From Rhizobium sp. BT04 (GTDB lineage: Bacteria > Pseudomonadota > Alphaproteobacteria > Rhizobiales > Rhizobiaceae): 64,000 nucleotides of DNA. This document shows positions 17,375 to 27,546 of this stretch, in pieces. Where the stretch lies: contig NZ_CP125652.1 of NCBI RefSeq assembly GCF_030053135.1, positions 2,619,001 to 2,683,000 on the forward strand, written 5' to 3'. Every line of letters begins with the position of its first letter. The first letter of the stretch is position 1. The notes below the pieces were generated by a model that was not told where the DNA came from, did no database searches, and saw only the letters and a list, made by a program, of their open reading frames with translations. The position numbers were made by a program, and so were the translations under genes.

Positions 17375-18574
17375 ATGAACACTTCGGAAAAACTGATCGC
17401 CACGGAACAGCGGCTCGGCGCCAACAATTACAAGCCGCTCGACGTGGTGCTGACACGTGGCGAAGGTGTTCATGTCTGGGATACCGACGGCAACCGTTAT
17501 CTCGATTGCCTCTCGGCCTATTCGGCCGTCAACCAGGGTCATTGCCATCCGAAGATCCTCGCCGCTATGGTCGAGCAGGCGGGCAGGCTGACGCTCACCT
17601 CCCGCGCCTTCCGCAACGATCAGCTCGCCTATCTCTACGAAGAGCTTGCGGCGCTGACCGGCTCGCACAAGATCCTGCCGATGAACTCAGGCGCGGAAGC
17701 CGTGGAGACCGCCATCAAGGCGGTGCGCAAATGGGGATACGAGGTCAAGGGCGTGCCTGATGGCAAGGCGGAGATCATCGTCTGCGCCGATAATTTCCAT
17801 GGCCGGACGCTGAGCATCATCAGCTTCTCCACAGATCCCGACGCCCGCACCGGCTTTGGCCCCTACACGCCGGGCTTTCGTACCATTCCCTTCGGCGATG
17901 CCGAGGCCTTCGAGGCTGCGATCAACGGCAATACTGTGGCCGCCCTGATCGAGCCGATCCAGGGGGAAGCCGGTGTCTTCATCCCGCCGGCCGGTTATTT
18001 CACCCGTATCCGCGAGCTCTGCACTGATAACAACGTCACCCTCATCCTCGATGAGATCCAGACCGGCCTCGGCCGCACCGGCAAGCTGCTCGCCGAAGAA
18101 CACGAAGACATCGAGGCCGACGTGACGCTGATCGGCAAGGCACTGTCCGGCGGCTTCTACCCGGTGTCGGCAGTGCTTTCGAATTCCGAGGTTCTCGGCG
18201 TGTTGAAACCCGGCCAGCACGGCTCGACCTTCGGGGGCAACCCGCTCGCCTGCGCGGTGGCGCGCACCGCCCTCAAAGTGCTCGTCGAGGAGGGGATGAT
18301 CGAGAATGCCGCTGTCATGGGCGACTATTTTCTCGAAGGCCTGAGATCGATCCGCTCGAACATTGTCAGGGACGTGCGCGGCCGCGGCCTGATGATGGCC
18401 ATCGAGTTGGAACCCGAAGCCGGCGGCGCACGGCAATATTGCCATGCGCTGAAGGAGCGCGGCCTTCTCGCCAAGGATACCCACGACCACACGATTCGCC
18501 TCGCTCCGCCACTGGTCATCACGAGAGAACAGGTCGATTGGGCGGTCTTGCAGATCGAAAAGACCATAGGCTGA
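17375..18574 (+). CDS. rocD: Ornithine aminotransferase
   Basis: 399 residues starting [20 protein letters not shown] after a strong AAGGGAGAG site. It converts ornithine plus 2-oxoglutarate to glutamate-5-semialdehyde and glutamate. Class III aminotransferase signatures are present: the PLP phosphate region [40 protein letters not shown], and the PLP-binding lysine in [32 protein letters not shown] is the dimer-interface segment. Together with the upstream arginase it feeds arginine nitrogen and carbon into glutamate. Confidence 0.95.
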   Translation: MNTSEKLIATEQRLGANNYKPLDVVLTRGEGVHVWDTDGNRYLDCLSAYSAVNQGHCHPKILAAMVEQAGRLTLTSRAFRNDQLAYLYEELAALTGSHKILPMNSGAEAVETAIKAVRKWGYEVKGVPDGKAEIIVCADNFHGRTLSIISFSTDPDARTGFGPYTPGFRTIPFGDAEAFEAAINGNTVAALIEPIQGEAGVFIPPAGYFTRIRELCTDNNVTLILDEIQTGLGRTGKLLAEEHEDIEADVTLIGKALSGGFYPVSAVLSNSEVLGVLKPGQHGSTFGGNPLACAVARTALKVLVEEGMIENAAVMGDYFLEGLRSIRSNIVRDVRGRGLMMAIELEPEAGGARQYCHALKERGLLAKDTHDHTIRLAPPLVITREQVDWAVLQIEKTIG

Positions 18575-18769
18575 AGTAAATCGGGGCTGAAAACCTTCGC
18601 AATCCCGTTCCCGATTTAGATTTGGGCAACACTCTTTCGCTAATGTCGTCGTAACCGTAACGATGCTTCGCCGAAAGCAAAGCCATCGCGTGGTGTGAAG
18701 GCAGGGCTCGTCAGCGCCAATGGTGGCGCACCCGCTCTGCCCTGGCTTACGACAGTTGGGAAGAATTCT

Positions 18770-19246
18770 ATGGCCACGATCAATTCCACTAGCTTCAGCG
18801 GCGATACGCTCGAAATCATTGCCTTCCGCCTGCATGATCAGGAATTCTGCGTCAAGACAACGACCATCCGCGAAATCCGCGGCTGGGCGCCCTCGACGCC
18901 GATCCCGCATTCGCCGGCTGATGTCATCGGCGTCATGAACCTGCGCGGCTCAGTGATCCCGATCATCGACCTCGCCTACAAGCTCGGCATGAAGAGCACC
19001 GTCGCCAACGAGCGTAGCGCCATTGTTGTCGCCGAAGTTCACAGCATGGTCATCGGCATGCTCGTCGACCGCGTCTCGGATATTCTCACCATTTCGTCCA
19101 GCCAGGTCCAGCCGGTGCCCGAAGTGACCGCGTCCTTCGATCGCGCCTACTGCGAAGGCATCATCGCTTCCGAAAATGGCATGATCTGCTTCCTGAACCT
19201 TGCCAAGATGTTCAAGGAAAACGAGACGGATGAACTGGCGGCCTGA
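18770..19246 (+). CDS. cheW: Chemotaxis adaptor protein CheW
   Basis: 158 residues starting MATINSTSFSGDTLEIIAFR. It is a single CheW-like SH3-type domain that couples chemoreceptors to the CheA kinase at cytoplasmic arrays. The conserved block PADVIGVMNLRGSVIPIIDL is present around residues 55-75, and VDRVSDILTI follows. It lies 195 bp after rocD with its own leader and is closed by a terminator, so it is an orphan cheW, away from a main che operon. A chemoreceptor gene follows on the same strand. Confidence 0.95.
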   Translation: MATINSTSFSGDTLEIIAFRLHDQEFCVKTTTIREIRGWAPSTPIPHSPADVIGVMNLRGSVIPIIDLAYKLGMKSTVANERSAIVVAEVHSMVIGMLVDRVSDILTISSSQVQPVPEVTASFDRAYCEGIIASENGMICFLNLAKMFKENETDELAA

Positions 19247-19274
19247 TCGGCCGTTATCATTCGCAACTTGAAAG

Positions 19275-19296
19275 CCGCCCCACCGGGCGGTTTTTT
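19275..19296 (+). terminator. Rho-independent terminator of cheW
   Basis: CCGCCC and GGGCGG pair around CACC, followed by six T residues, 28 bp after the cheW stop codon. Confidence 0.88.
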
Positions 19297-19526
19297 ATTG
19301 CCGCATCAAGCAAACTTGCTGTATCAACTCAGTATTATTAGCAATTTCTTTTATACGTAATATTAACCACGTTCCCTCACCATGGTCGGGAAGCATACGG
19401 GTGACAAATCCGGCGCAGAGGGAACGATAACCGGCCATCGGTTCTTCCCGGCACCGGAATATCTCGCCCGTCCTCTCGCTTCTCCAGCCGAAACGGCAAA
19501 CGCTGTGCACCTCAGAGGGAACAGGA

Positions 19527-21299
19527 ATGTTTGGTCTTACCTCCGATTCGAAATACATTCTTGACGCCATCTCCAAATCGCAGGCGATCATCGAATTCGA
19601 TCTCGATGGAAATATCCTCACGGCGAACGAGAATTTCTGTAACGCGCTTGGTTATCGCCTGAACGAGATCATCGGCAAACATCACAGCATGTTCTGCGAG
19701 CCGGCCTACACGGCGACCCCGGAATATCGCGCCTTCTGGGCCCGCCTTGGCCGCGGCGAATATGATGCCGGCGCCTATAAGCGTCTCGCCAAGGGCAACC
19801 GGGAGATATGGATCCAGGCGTCCTATAATCCCGTTTCAAAGGGCGGAAAACCGTTCAAGGTGGTGAAATTCGCCGCCGATATCACTGCCGCCAAAAAGCA
19901 GGCGGTCGAGGATGCCGGCAAGCTGGAGGCGATCTCGCGTTCGCAGGCGGTGATCGAATTCACCCCGAAGGGTGAGATCCTGACCGCAAATGAGAATTTC
20001 TGCAACGCCATGGGATATTCCCTGGCCGAGATCACAGGCAAGCATCACAGCATCTTCTGCGACCCCGCCTATGTCAGCACCGAGGATTACGGCATCTTCT
20101 GGCGGCGCCTCGCCAACGGCGAGTTCATCGCCAATGAATTCGTCCGTTTCGGCAAGGGTGGCCGCGAAATCTGGATCCAGGCGGCCTATAACCCGATCGT
20201 CGATGCCGACGGCAAGGTCTACAAGGTCGTGAAGTTCGCAACAGACGTCACCCAACGCATGAGCGCGATTTCCCTGCTCGGCGTCGCGTTGCGGCAGCTT
20301 TCAGAAGGTGATCTGACCAGGACGGTGGATACATCCTTCGTCCCGTCGATGGAGCAGTTGCGCCACGATTTCAATACCGCGGTCAAAGGTCTCGCCGAGA
20401 CGATGAAGACGATCGGCGAAAATGCCAGCGCGATCGCCGCCGGGTCGAGCGAGATCGGCGGATCGGCCGATTCCTTCTCCAAGCGAACCGAACAGCAGGC
20501 CGCATCGATCGAGGAGACCGCAGCCGCGCTGGAGGAAATCACCACCACCGTCAACGATTCCAGCCGCCGGGCCGATGAGGCGGGCCGCCTCGTCGCCATG
20601 ACCAAGCTGGGCGCCGAACAGTCCGGTGTCGTGGTCCGCAACGCCGTCGCCGCCATGGACCAGATTGAGCAGTCCTCGCTCGAGATCACCAATATTATCG
20701 GCGTCATCGACGAAATCGCTTTCCAGACCAACCTTCTGGCGCTGAATGCCGGCGTCGAGGCGGCCCGCGCCGGCGAAGCCGGCAAGGGCTTCGCGGTGGT
20801 CGCCCAGGAGGTCAGAGAGCTTGCCCAGCGCTCCGCCAAGGCGGCCAAGGAAATCAAGGCACTGATCAATACGTCGAGCAACCTCGTCAAGAACGGCGTC
20901 GGCCTCGTCGGCCAGACCGGCAAGGCGCTCGAGGAGATTGTCGCACAGGTCGGCGATATCGACGGCAACGTCGCCGCCATCGTCGAAGCCTCCAGAGAAC
21001 AGGCGACCGGCCTCAAGGAAATCAACCAGGCGGTCAACACGCTGGATCAGGCAACCCAGCAGAATGCCGCCATGGTCGAGGAAAGCACCGCCGCCAGCCA
21101 CAGTCTTGCCAGGGAAGCCGAGACGCTGCGCGTGCTGCTGGCGAGGTTCCGGCTGCCGGGCCAACCTCAGACCGCTGGCCGGCCCGACATAAGGCATGAG
21201 GAGAGACAGGCTGGCTCCCCGGCGCTGCACCTCGTCTCACGTGTCGCAAAGGCGCATGGTGCGGCGGCAGCGACCGTCCAGAGCTGGGAAGAGTTCTGA
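19527..21299 (+). CDS. Soluble methyl-accepting chemotaxis protein with two PAS domains
   Basis: 590 residues with no membrane segment, so a cytoplasmic receptor. Two similar PAS domains occupy about 10-120 and 130-240 (each with [13 protein letters not shown] and GKHHSxFC, then REIWIQAxYNP). A HAMP-like linker (about 250-300) follows, then the signalling domain with the hairpin tip [20 protein letters not shown]. It ends in SWEEF, resembling the NWETF-type tether for CheR/CheB. The layout and size match McpY of Sinorhizobium meliloti. PAS domains suggest sensing of redox state or a metabolite; the ligand is not known. The gap 19297-19526 holds only its leader. Confidence 0.93.
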   Translation: MFGLTSDSKYILDAISKSQAIIEFDLDGNILTANENFCNALGYRLNEIIGKHHSMFCEPAYTATPEYRAFWARLGRGEYDAGAYKRLAKGNREIWIQASYNPVSKGGKPFKVVKFAADITAAKKQAVEDAGKLEAISRSQAVIEFTPKGEILTANENFCNAMGYSLAEITGKHHSIFCDPAYVSTEDYGIFWRRLANGEFIANEFVRFGKGGREIWIQAAYNPIVDADGKVYKVVKFATDVTQRMSAISLLGVALRQLSEGDLTRTVDTSFVPSMEQLRHDFNTAVKGLAETMKTIGENASAIAAGSSEIGGSADSFSKRTEQQAASIEETAAALEEITTTVNDSSRRADEAGRLVAMTKLGAEQSGVVVRNAVAAMDQIEQSSLEITNIIGVIDEIAFQTNLLALNAGVEAARAGEAGKGFAVVAQEVRELAQRSAKAAKEIKALINTSSNLVKNGVGLVGQTGKALEEIVAQVGDIDGNVAAIVEASREQATGLKEINQAVNTLDQATQQNAAMVEESTAASHSLAREAETLRVLLARFRLPGQPQTAGRPDIRHEERQAGSPALHLVSRVAKAHGAAAATVQSWEEF

Positions 21300-21331
21300 T
21301 CTCCGTCTTCCCCCGCATGCGCCGATCCTGA

Positions 21332-21577
21332 TTACCGGAATTGGTTTGTTGCCGGCTCCGGCTTTCGGATCAGAGGAGCAGCCTGTAGCACCAACGCATC
21401 CAGGCCGTTCTCCTCATTCTCCAGAATTTCGAACAATTGCCGCCGCATGCGCGGCTCCCAGAATTTGTTGATATGGTTGGCGACCCCCTCCACGGCTTCG
21501 TTTGCCGGCTGGCTCTTGAAGAAGGTGGCGATCTGGTTTGCCATATAGACGAGCTTGGTCTTGGTCTCATGCGACAT
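21332..21577 (-). CDS. fdsD: Formate dehydrogenase delta subunit
   Basis: 81 residues starting MSHETKTKLVYMANQIATFF, with the conserved VEGVANHINKFWEPRMRRQL block of FdsD proteins. It is a small accessory subunit of the soluble NAD-dependent molybdenum formate dehydrogenase, needed for assembly or stability of the complex. Its start overlaps the end of fdhD by 11 bp, so it is translated from the same mRNA. This is the last gene of the fds operon. Confidence 0.92.
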   Translation of the reverse strand: MSHETKTKLVYMANQIATFFKSQPANEAVEGVANHINKFWEPRMRRQLFEILENEENGLDALVLQAAPLIRKPEPATNQFR

Positions 21578-22391
21578 CGGCGATGTTTCCGGGCGAAATG
21601 CGGTGCGGGTGGGTGAAAATCTCGAAATCCTCGCCGCGCACCAAAGCGACGAGCGTCATGCCGGCCTCTTCGGCCGTGCGGATGGCCAGCGCCGTCGGCG
21701 CTGAAATGGCGATGAGCACGGGGCTGCCGAGAATGGCCGCCTTCTGCACCATTTCGACCGAAAGCCGGCTGGTGACGACGACGGCGCCGTCCCCGCCTCT
21801 TTTGCCGGCGCGGATGATGGCGCCGCAGAGCTTGTCCAGCGCATTGTGCCGGCCGACATCTTCGCGCACCGCCATCAATCCCCTGCCGGGAAGATAGAAC
21901 CCGGCGCCATGCACCGCCCGCGTCTCGCGATGCAGCGGCTGCGCCTCGTTCAAAAGCGAAACGGCCCGCACGATATCCGCGTGCGACAGCGACAGCGGCG
22001 ATGCCGAGACATCGGGCACCGGCCGCACCGCCTGCTCGATCGATTCGATGCCGCAGAGCCCGCAGCCGACCGGCCCCGCCATGCTGCGACGCCGTGCCCG
22101 CAGCTGATCGGCGACATCGTCGACAAGGCTTACCTGCACATCGATGCCCTGCTCCCCCTCGATGACCTCGATGCCCGATATCTCGGCCCGCTCAGTGATG
22201 ATCCCTTCGGTCAGGCTGAAGCCGACGGCAAAATCCTCGAGATCTGCAGGCGTTGCCATCATCACCGCATGCGAACTGCCGCCATAGGAAAAAGCGATCG
22301 GCACTTCTTCCGGCACGATGCGAGAGCCGGTGTGCATAATGCCATTGCGGCGAGCGGTTTCGGGAGCGGCGGCGGTGACGGTGAAGGTCAT
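21567..22391 (-). CDS. fdhD: Formate dehydrogenase accessory sulfurtransferase FdhD
   Basis: 274 residues from the chosen start MTFTVTAAAPETARRNGIMH; the upstream extension looks non-coding. FdhD passes sulfur from a cysteine desulfurase to the molybdenum cofactor, which is required for formate dehydrogenase activity. The active-site loop GPVGCGLCGIES supplies the two conserved cysteines, and VREDVGRHNALDKLCGA is the other family signature. It lies 37 bp after fdsA and overlaps fdsD, so the maturation factor is made together with the enzyme. In several bacteria this position is called fdsC. Confidence 0.95.
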   Translation of the reverse strand: MTFTVTAAAPETARRNGIMHTGSRIVPEEVPIAFSYGGSSHAVMMATPADLEDFAVGFSLTEGIITERAEISGIEVIEGEQGIDVQVSLVDDVADQLRARRRSMAGPVGCGLCGIESIEQAVRPVPDVSASPLSLSHADIVRAVSLLNEAQPLHRETRAVHGAGFYLPGRGLMAVREDVGRHNALDKLCGAIIRAGKRGGDGAVVVTSRLSVEMVQKAAILGSPVLIAISAPTALAIRTAEEAGMTLVALVRGEDFEIFTHPHRISPGNIADVA

Positions 22392-22428
22392 GATGCGCGT
22401 TCCTGCTGACAGAGCCGCCCCCGCATCA

Positions 22429-25308
22429 TCACTCCGCGGCCTCGAGCTTGCCGGCAATGCGGCGCGCTTGCCGTGCCTGCTCGTCATATTCCAACTGCCA
22501 GTCGCTCGGCCCGTTGGAGGGCGAAACCTGCACCGCCGTCACCTTATATTCCGGGCAGTTGGTCGCCCAGTCGGAGAAATCGGTGGTGATGACGTTCGCC
22601 TGCGTATTGGGATGATGGAAGGTCGTATAAACCACACCGGGCGCCACACGATCAGTGATCAGTGCCCGGAGCGTCGTGTCGCCGGAGCGGCTGCCGAGCT
22701 TCACCCAGTCGCCATCGCGAACGCCGCGCTGCTCGGCGTCGTGGGGATGGATTTCCAGAAGGTCTTCCGCATGCCAGACGACATTCTCGGTCCGCCGCGT
22801 CTGCGCCCCGACATTGTACTGGCTGAGGATGCGGCCGGTGGTGAGCAGCAGCGGGAAGCGCGGGCCGGTGCGCTCGTCGGTCGCCACATATTCGGTGCGG
22901 ATGAACTTGCCCTTGCCGCGCACGAAGCCGTTGACGTGCATGATCGGCGAGCCGAGCGGGTTCTTCTCGTTGCACGGCCACTGCACCGAGCCCATCTTCT
23001 CGAGGTAGTCGTAGGACACCAGGGCGAAACTCGGCGTCGTCGCGGCAATCTCGTCCATGATCTCTGACGGATGGGCATAATTCCAGTCGAGCCCCATCGC
23101 CTGGGCAAGCTTCTGGGTTACCTCCCAGTCGCCAAGGCCGTTGCGCGGCGACATCACCTTACGCACGCGGTTGATGCGGCGCTCGGCATTGGTGAAGGTT
23201 CCGTCCTTCTCGAGGAAGGTCGAGCCCGGCAGAAAGACATGGGCGTAATTGGCGGTCTCGTTGAGGAAGAGGTCCTGCACGACGACGCATTCCATCGCCG
23301 CGAGCCCGGCCGCGACATGTTTGGTATCGGGATCGGACTGGAGAATGTCCTCGCCCTGAACGTAAAGCCCCTTGAACGAGCCGTCGACCGCCGCATCCAG
23401 CATGTTCGGAATGCGCAAGCCCGGCTCATTGTTGATTTTCACGCCCCAGAGCTTTTCGAAGATATCGCGCGTCGCATCGTCGGAAATGTGCCGGTAGCCC
23501 GGCAGTTCGTGCGGGAAGGAGCCCATGTCGCAGGAACCCTGCACGTTGTTCTGGCCGCGCAGCGGATTCACGCCGACGCCGGGACGGCCGATATTGCCGG
23601 TCGCCATCGCCAGATTGGCGATCGCCATGACCGTGGTCGAGCCCTGGCTGTGTTCGGTGACGCCGAGGCCGTAGTAGAGCGCGCCATTGCCGCCCTTGGC
23701 ATAGAGTCTTGCCGCACCGCGCAGATCCGCCGCCGGCACGCCGGTGAAGATTTCCGTCTCGTCGGGACTGTGCTGCGGTTCGGCGACGAAGGCGGCCCAG
23801 TCCTCGAATTCCGACCAGTCGCAGCGCTCGCGGATGAACCTCTCGTCATAAAGCCCTTCGGTGACGATCACATGCGCCAGCGCTGTCATGACCGCGACAT
23901 TGGTGCCCGGCTTCAGCGGCAGGTGGTAGGAAGCCTCGATATGCGGCGACCGGACGATATCGGTGCGGCGCGGATCGATGACGATGAGCTTGGCCCCTTG
24001 GCGCAGCCGCTTCTTCAGCCGCGAGGCGAAGACCGGATGGCCATCCGTCGGATTGGCGCCGATGATGACCACGACATCCGACTGCTCGATGCTGTCGAAA
24101 TTCTGTGTGCCGGCCGAAGTTCCGAATGTCTGGCCGAGACCGTAGCCGGTCGGCGAATGGCAGACGCGGGCGCAGGTATCGACATTGTTGTTGCCGAAAC
24201 CGGCGCGGACCAGCTTCTGCACCAGGTAGGTTTCCTCATTGGTGCAGCGTGAGGAGGTGATGCCGCCGATCGCCTCGCGGCCGTATTGGTACTGGATCCG
24301 GCGGAACTCCGACGCCACATGCGCGAAGGCCTCGTCCCAGCTCACCTCCCGCCAGGGATCGCTGACCTTTTCGCGGATCATCGGGTTGAGGATGCGGTCC
24401 TTGTGGGTGGAATAGCCGTAGGCAAAGCGACCCTTGACGCAGGAATGGCCGCGATTGGCCTGGCCGTCTTTCCACGGCACCATACGCACCAGTTCCTCGC
24501 CGCGCATCTCAGCCTTGAAGGAGCAGCCGACGCCGCAATAGGCGCAGGTGGTGACGGCCGAATGCTCGGGCTGGCCGATCTCTATCACCGACTTCTCCGT
24601 CAGCGTCGCCGTCGGGCAGGCCTGGACACAGGCGCCGCAGGAGACGCATTCGGATTCGATGAAATTTTCGTGCGCGCCCGATGAAACGCGCGAGCCGAAA
24701 CCACGTCCCTCGATCGTCAGCGCAAAGGTTCCCTGCACTTCTTCGCAGGCACGCACGCAGAGCGAACAGACGATGCACTTGGAGGGATCATAGGTGAAAT
24801 AGGGATTGGACTCGTCCTTCGGCATCCATTTCAGATTGATATCGCCGTTGTTGCGCGCCTTGACGTGGTTGTCGCCTTCGTAGCCGTAGCGGACGTCGCG
24901 CAGGCCGACGGCGCCGGCCATGTCCTGCAATTGGCAATCGCCGTTGGCCGCGCAGGTCAGACAGTCAAGCGGATGGTCGGAGATATAAAGCTCCATCACG
25001 CCGCGGCGGATGTCCTTCAGCCGCCCCGTCTGGGTGTGCACCACCATGTTTGCCGCCACCGGCGTCGTGCAGGAGGCCGGTGTGCCGGCGCGGCCCTCGA
25101 TCTCGACGAGACAGAGCCGGCAGGAGCCAAAGGCGTCGACCATGTCGGTGGCGCAGAGCTTCGGCACTTGGATGCCGGCCTCCATCGAGGCGCGCATGAT
25201 CGAAGTGCCTTCCGGCACGCTGATCTGCTGCCCATCGATAGTGAGCGTCACCATGGTTTCGGATTTCGAAGCGGGAGTGCCGTAGTCGATTTCATGGATG
25301 AGTGACAT
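22429..25308 (-). CDS. fdsA: NAD-dependent formate dehydrogenase alpha subunit
   Basis: 959 residues; the catalytic subunit that oxidises formate to CO2 at a molybdenum bis-MGD centre. An N-terminal NuoG-like iron-sulfur region (about 18-240) contains CRLCLVEIEG, CLTCAANGDCQLQ, CIVCSLCVRACEE and CVSCGACVQACPT; this is followed by CAYCGVGCSFK for the cluster next to molybdenum. The active-site cysteine is in CARVCHSPTGYGLGQ. The C-terminus has the molybdopterin dinucleotide-binding domain (PLLLTTGRILSQYNVGAQTR). The next gene upstream is fdsB. The complex is soluble, with electrons passing to NAD through FdsB. Confidence 0.97.
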   Translation of the reverse strand: MSLIHEIDYGTPASKSETMVTLTIDGQQISVPEGTSIMRASMEAGIQVPKLCATDMVDAFGSCRLCLVEIEGRAGTPASCTTPVAANMVVHTQTGRLKDIRRGVMELYISDHPLDCLTCAANGDCQLQDMAGAVGLRDVRYGYEGDNHVKARNNGDINLKWMPKDESNPYFTYDPSKCIVCSLCVRACEEVQGTFALTIEGRGFGSRVSSGAHENFIESECVSCGACVQACPTATLTEKSVIEIGQPEHSAVTTCAYCGVGCSFKAEMRGEELVRMVPWKDGQANRGHSCVKGRFAYGYSTHKDRILNPMIREKVSDPWREVSWDEAFAHVASEFRRIQYQYGREAIGGITSSRCTNEETYLVQKLVRAGFGNNNVDTCARVCHSPTGYGLGQTFGTSAGTQNFDSIEQSDVVVIIGANPTDGHPVFASRLKKRLRQGAKLIVIDPRRTDIVRSPHIEASYHLPLKPGTNVAVMTALAHVIVTEGLYDERFIRERCDWSEFEDWAAFVAEPQHSPDETEIFTGVPAADLRGAARLYAKGGNGALYYGLGVTEHSQGSTTVMAIANLAMATGNIGRPGVGVNPLRGQNNVQGSCDMGSFPHELPGYRHISDDATRDIFEKLWGVKINNEPGLRIPNMLDAAVDGSFKGLYVQGEDILQSDPDTKHVAAGLAAMECVVVQDLFLNETANYAHVFLPGSTFLEKDGTFTNAERRINRVRKVMSPRNGLGDWEVTQKLAQAMGLDWNYAHPSEIMDEIAATTPSFALVSYDYLEKMGSVQWPCNEKNPLGSPIMHVNGFVRGKGKFIRTEYVATDERTGPRFPLLLTTGRILSQYNVGAQTRRTENVVWHAEDLLEIHPHDAEQRGVRDGDWVKLGSRSGDTTLRALITDRVAPGVVYTTFHHPNTQANVITTDFSDWATNCPEYKVTAVQVSPSNGPSDWQLEYDEQARQARRIAGKLEAAE

Positions 25309-25374
25309 GGTCGGCCTCCTGTACGGATATGGAATTGAGCAAGTCAGGGCGTGCGGCTGTAACTTTGAAGGACA

Positions 25375-26931
25375 TCACTCAGCCGCCTCCACCATCGGCG
25401 CCGGCGAAAAATCCTCCGGGAAATGCGTCATGGCGCTCATGACCGGATAGGGGGTGAAGCCGCCGAGTGCGCAGAGCGAGCCGAATTTCATCGTATTGCA
25501 GAGATCGGCCAGCAGCGCCCGGTTCTTCTCCGGCTCGATGCCCTGCGCGATCTTGTCGGCTGTCTCGACGCCGCGCGTCGAGCCGATGCGGCAGGGTGTA
25601 CACTTGCCGCAACTTTCCACCGCGCAGAATTCCATGGCGAAACGCGCCTGCTTCAGCATGTCGGCCGTCTCGTCGAAGACGACGATGCCGGCATGACCGA
25701 TGAGCCCGTCTTTGACGGCGAAAGCTTCGTAATCCAACGGCGTGTCGAACAGCGCCCGCGGGAAATAGGCCCCGAGCGGTCCGCCGACCTGCACGGCTTT
25801 GACCGGTCGTCCCGTTGCCGTGCCGCCGCCGATCCTGTCGACGATATCGCCGAGCGAAAGGCCGAAAGCTGTTTCGTAAAGACCGCCATATCGCACATTG
25901 CCGGCAATCTGCAGCGGGATCGTGCCACGCGAGCGGCCCATGCCGAAATCGCGATAGAAGGCGGCGCCCTTCTCCATGATGACGGGCACGGAAGCGAGCG
26001 AGATCACGTTGTTGATAACGGTCGGACAGTTAAACAGCCCTTTATGCGCCGGCAATGGCGGCTTGGAGCGCACGACGCCGCGCTTGCCTTCGAGGCTGTT
26101 CAGCAGGGCTGTCTCCTCGCCGCAGACATAGGCGCCGGCGCCGGTGCGTACCTCCATATCGAAGACGCGGCCCGAGCCGAGCACCGACAGGCCGAGTATC
26201 CCGGCCTGCCGGGCGATGCCGATGGCCGCGGTCATCACAGCGATCGCATGCGGATATTCCGAACGCGTGTAGACGAAGCCCTTGGTGGCGCCGGTGGCAA
26301 GTCCCGCGATCGCCATGCCCTCGATCAGCACGAAGGGATCGCCCTCCATGATCATCCGGTCGGCAAAGGTGCCGCTGTCGCCCTCATCGGCGTTGCAGAC
26401 GATATATTTGCGGTCGCCGCCAGCATCGAGGACGGTCTTCCATTTGATGCCGGTCGGGAAACCCGCACCGCCGCGTCCGCGCAGGCCGGAATCGGTGACT
26501 TCCTTGACGATATCGGCTGATGCCATCGAAACGGCGCGGCGAAGGCCAGCAAGGCCGGCATGCGCCTCGTAATCCGCCAGCGAGAGCGGATCGATGACGC
26601 CGCAGCGGGCGAAGGTCAGGCGGGTTTGTCCTTTCAGGAACGGGAGGTCTTCAACCTCCCCGAGACAGAGCGGATGATCGCCGCCATTGAAGATCCCGGC
26701 GTCGAACAGAGCAGGCACATCCCCAGCCTTCACCGGTCCGTAGCCGATGCGCTTGCCGGCGACTTCGACCTCAACAAGCGGCTCCAGCCAGAACATTCCG
26801 CGCGAGCCGTTGCGCACGATCTCGGCATCGAGGCCGCGGGCGGCGATCTCCTGGGCAATCGCCTTTGCCACCTTTTCGGCCCCGAGCGCCAGCGCTGCGG
26901 CATCGCGCGGAACATATATCCTGACCGTCAT
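25375..26931 (-). CDS. fdsB: Formate dehydrogenase beta subunit (NuoF-like diaphorase)
   Basis: 518 residues. An N-terminal thioredoxin-like domain precedes a NuoF-type domain that binds FMN and NAD: the GRGGAGFPTGIKWK glycine-rich loop (about residue 165) and GAYVCGEETALLNSLEGKRG. The C-terminal [4Fe-4S] site is ESCGKCTPCRIGS. It transfers electrons from FdsA to NAD. Its ATG overlaps the fdsG stop by 4 bp, and fdsA follows after 66 bp. Confidence 0.96.
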   Translation of the reverse strand: MTVRIYVPRDAAALALGAEKVAKAIAQEIAARGLDAEIVRNGSRGMFWLEPLVEVEVAGKRIGYGPVKAGDVPALFDAGIFNGGDHPLCLGEVEDLPFLKGQTRLTFARCGVIDPLSLADYEAHAGLAGLRRAVSMASADIVKEVTDSGLRGRGGAGFPTGIKWKTVLDAGGDRKYIVCNADEGDSGTFADRMIMEGDPFVLIEGMAIAGLATGATKGFVYTRSEYPHAIAVMTAAIGIARQAGILGLSVLGSGRVFDMEVRTGAGAYVCGEETALLNSLEGKRGVVRSKPPLPAHKGLFNCPTVINNVISLASVPVIMEKGAAFYRDFGMGRSRGTIPLQIAGNVRYGGLYETAFGLSLGDIVDRIGGGTATGRPVKAVQVGGPLGAYFPRALFDTPLDYEAFAVKDGLIGHAGIVVFDETADMLKQARFAMEFCAVESCGKCTPCRIGSTRGVETADKIAQGIEPEKNRALLADLCNTMKFGSLCALGGFTPYPVMSAMTHFPEDFSPAPMVEAAE

Positions 26932-27407
26932 CGGCGTGCCTCCGCAACGAGTTCCGCCGCCATCTGGTCGTCGATCCGGCCATAGACCTCGCCGTCGAGC
27001 ATCGCCGACGGGGCGCAGGCGCAGAGCCCGAGACAGTAGACCGGCTCCAGCGTCACGCTGCCGTCGAGCGTCGTCTGGTGAAAATCGATGCCGAGCAGCG
27101 TCTTGACGCGCTCGGCCACCGCATCTCCGCCCATCGACTGACAGGCCTCGGCACGACAGAGCTTCAGCACATGCCGGCCGGCGGCATGGTCGCGGTAATC
27201 ATGATAGAAGGTCACCACGCCATGCACTTCGGCGCGGGAGAGGTTCAGTTCCTCCGCGATCACAGGAACGGCTTCCCGCGGCACATAGCCGAATTCTTCC
27301 TGAACCCCGTGCAGAATGGGAAGCAGCGGCCCTTCGAGGAAGCGAAGATCGGCGATGATGGCACGAGTGCGCGCGGCAATATCGCCTTCGGCGATATGAA
27401 TGGTCAT
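26928..27407 (-). CDS. fdsG: Formate dehydrogenase gamma subunit (NuoE-like)
   Basis: 159 residues starting MTIHIAEGDIAARTRAIIAD after a GGGAGG ribosome site. A thioredoxin-fold NuoE-type protein carrying one [2Fe-2S] cluster, with ligands in CRAEACQSMGG and CLGLCACAPSAML. It pairs with FdsB in the NADH-producing half of the formate dehydrogenase. It is the first structural gene of the operon; the 135-bp region upstream contains a palindrome that may bind the LysR protein encoded just before it. Confidence 0.96.
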   Translation of the reverse strand: MTIHIAEGDIAARTRAIIADLRFLEGPLLPILHGVQEEFGYVPREAVPVIAEELNLSRAEVHGVVTFYHDYRDHAAGRHVLKLCRAEACQSMGGDAVAERVKTLLGIDFHQTTLDGSVTLEPVYCLGLCACAPSAMLDGEVYGRIDDQMAAELVAEARR

Positions 27408-27503
27408 AAGGCAGCCCTCCCGACGGCTTGCTCGTTGCGGAATGGCGGCCTCCTCCAGCCTGAGTGCTATTCCTCGGGCAGCATCTCAAGGAAGCCGCTG
27501 GCG

Positions 27504-27546
27504 ATCAATAACGCTATCACGTCGATTGATAGGTTTTTCCTATCAA
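27504..27546. promoter_or_regulatory. Candidate LysR operator upstream of fdsG
   Basis: TTGATAGG and CCTATCAA (27526-27533 and 27539-27546) are a perfect inverted repeat around TTTTT and contain the T-N11-A pattern typical of LysR boxes. A related half-site region (ATCAATAACGCTATCACG) lies at 27504-27521, closer to fdsG. The palindrome overlaps the stop codon of the upstream LysR gene. Binding is inferred. Confidence 0.5.

Noticed and set aside
18577..18618. TAAATCGGG/CCCGATTTA inverted repeat after rocD
   Set aside because: The 24-nt loop and absence of a T-tract make a terminator doubtful; noted only as a possible weak hairpin.
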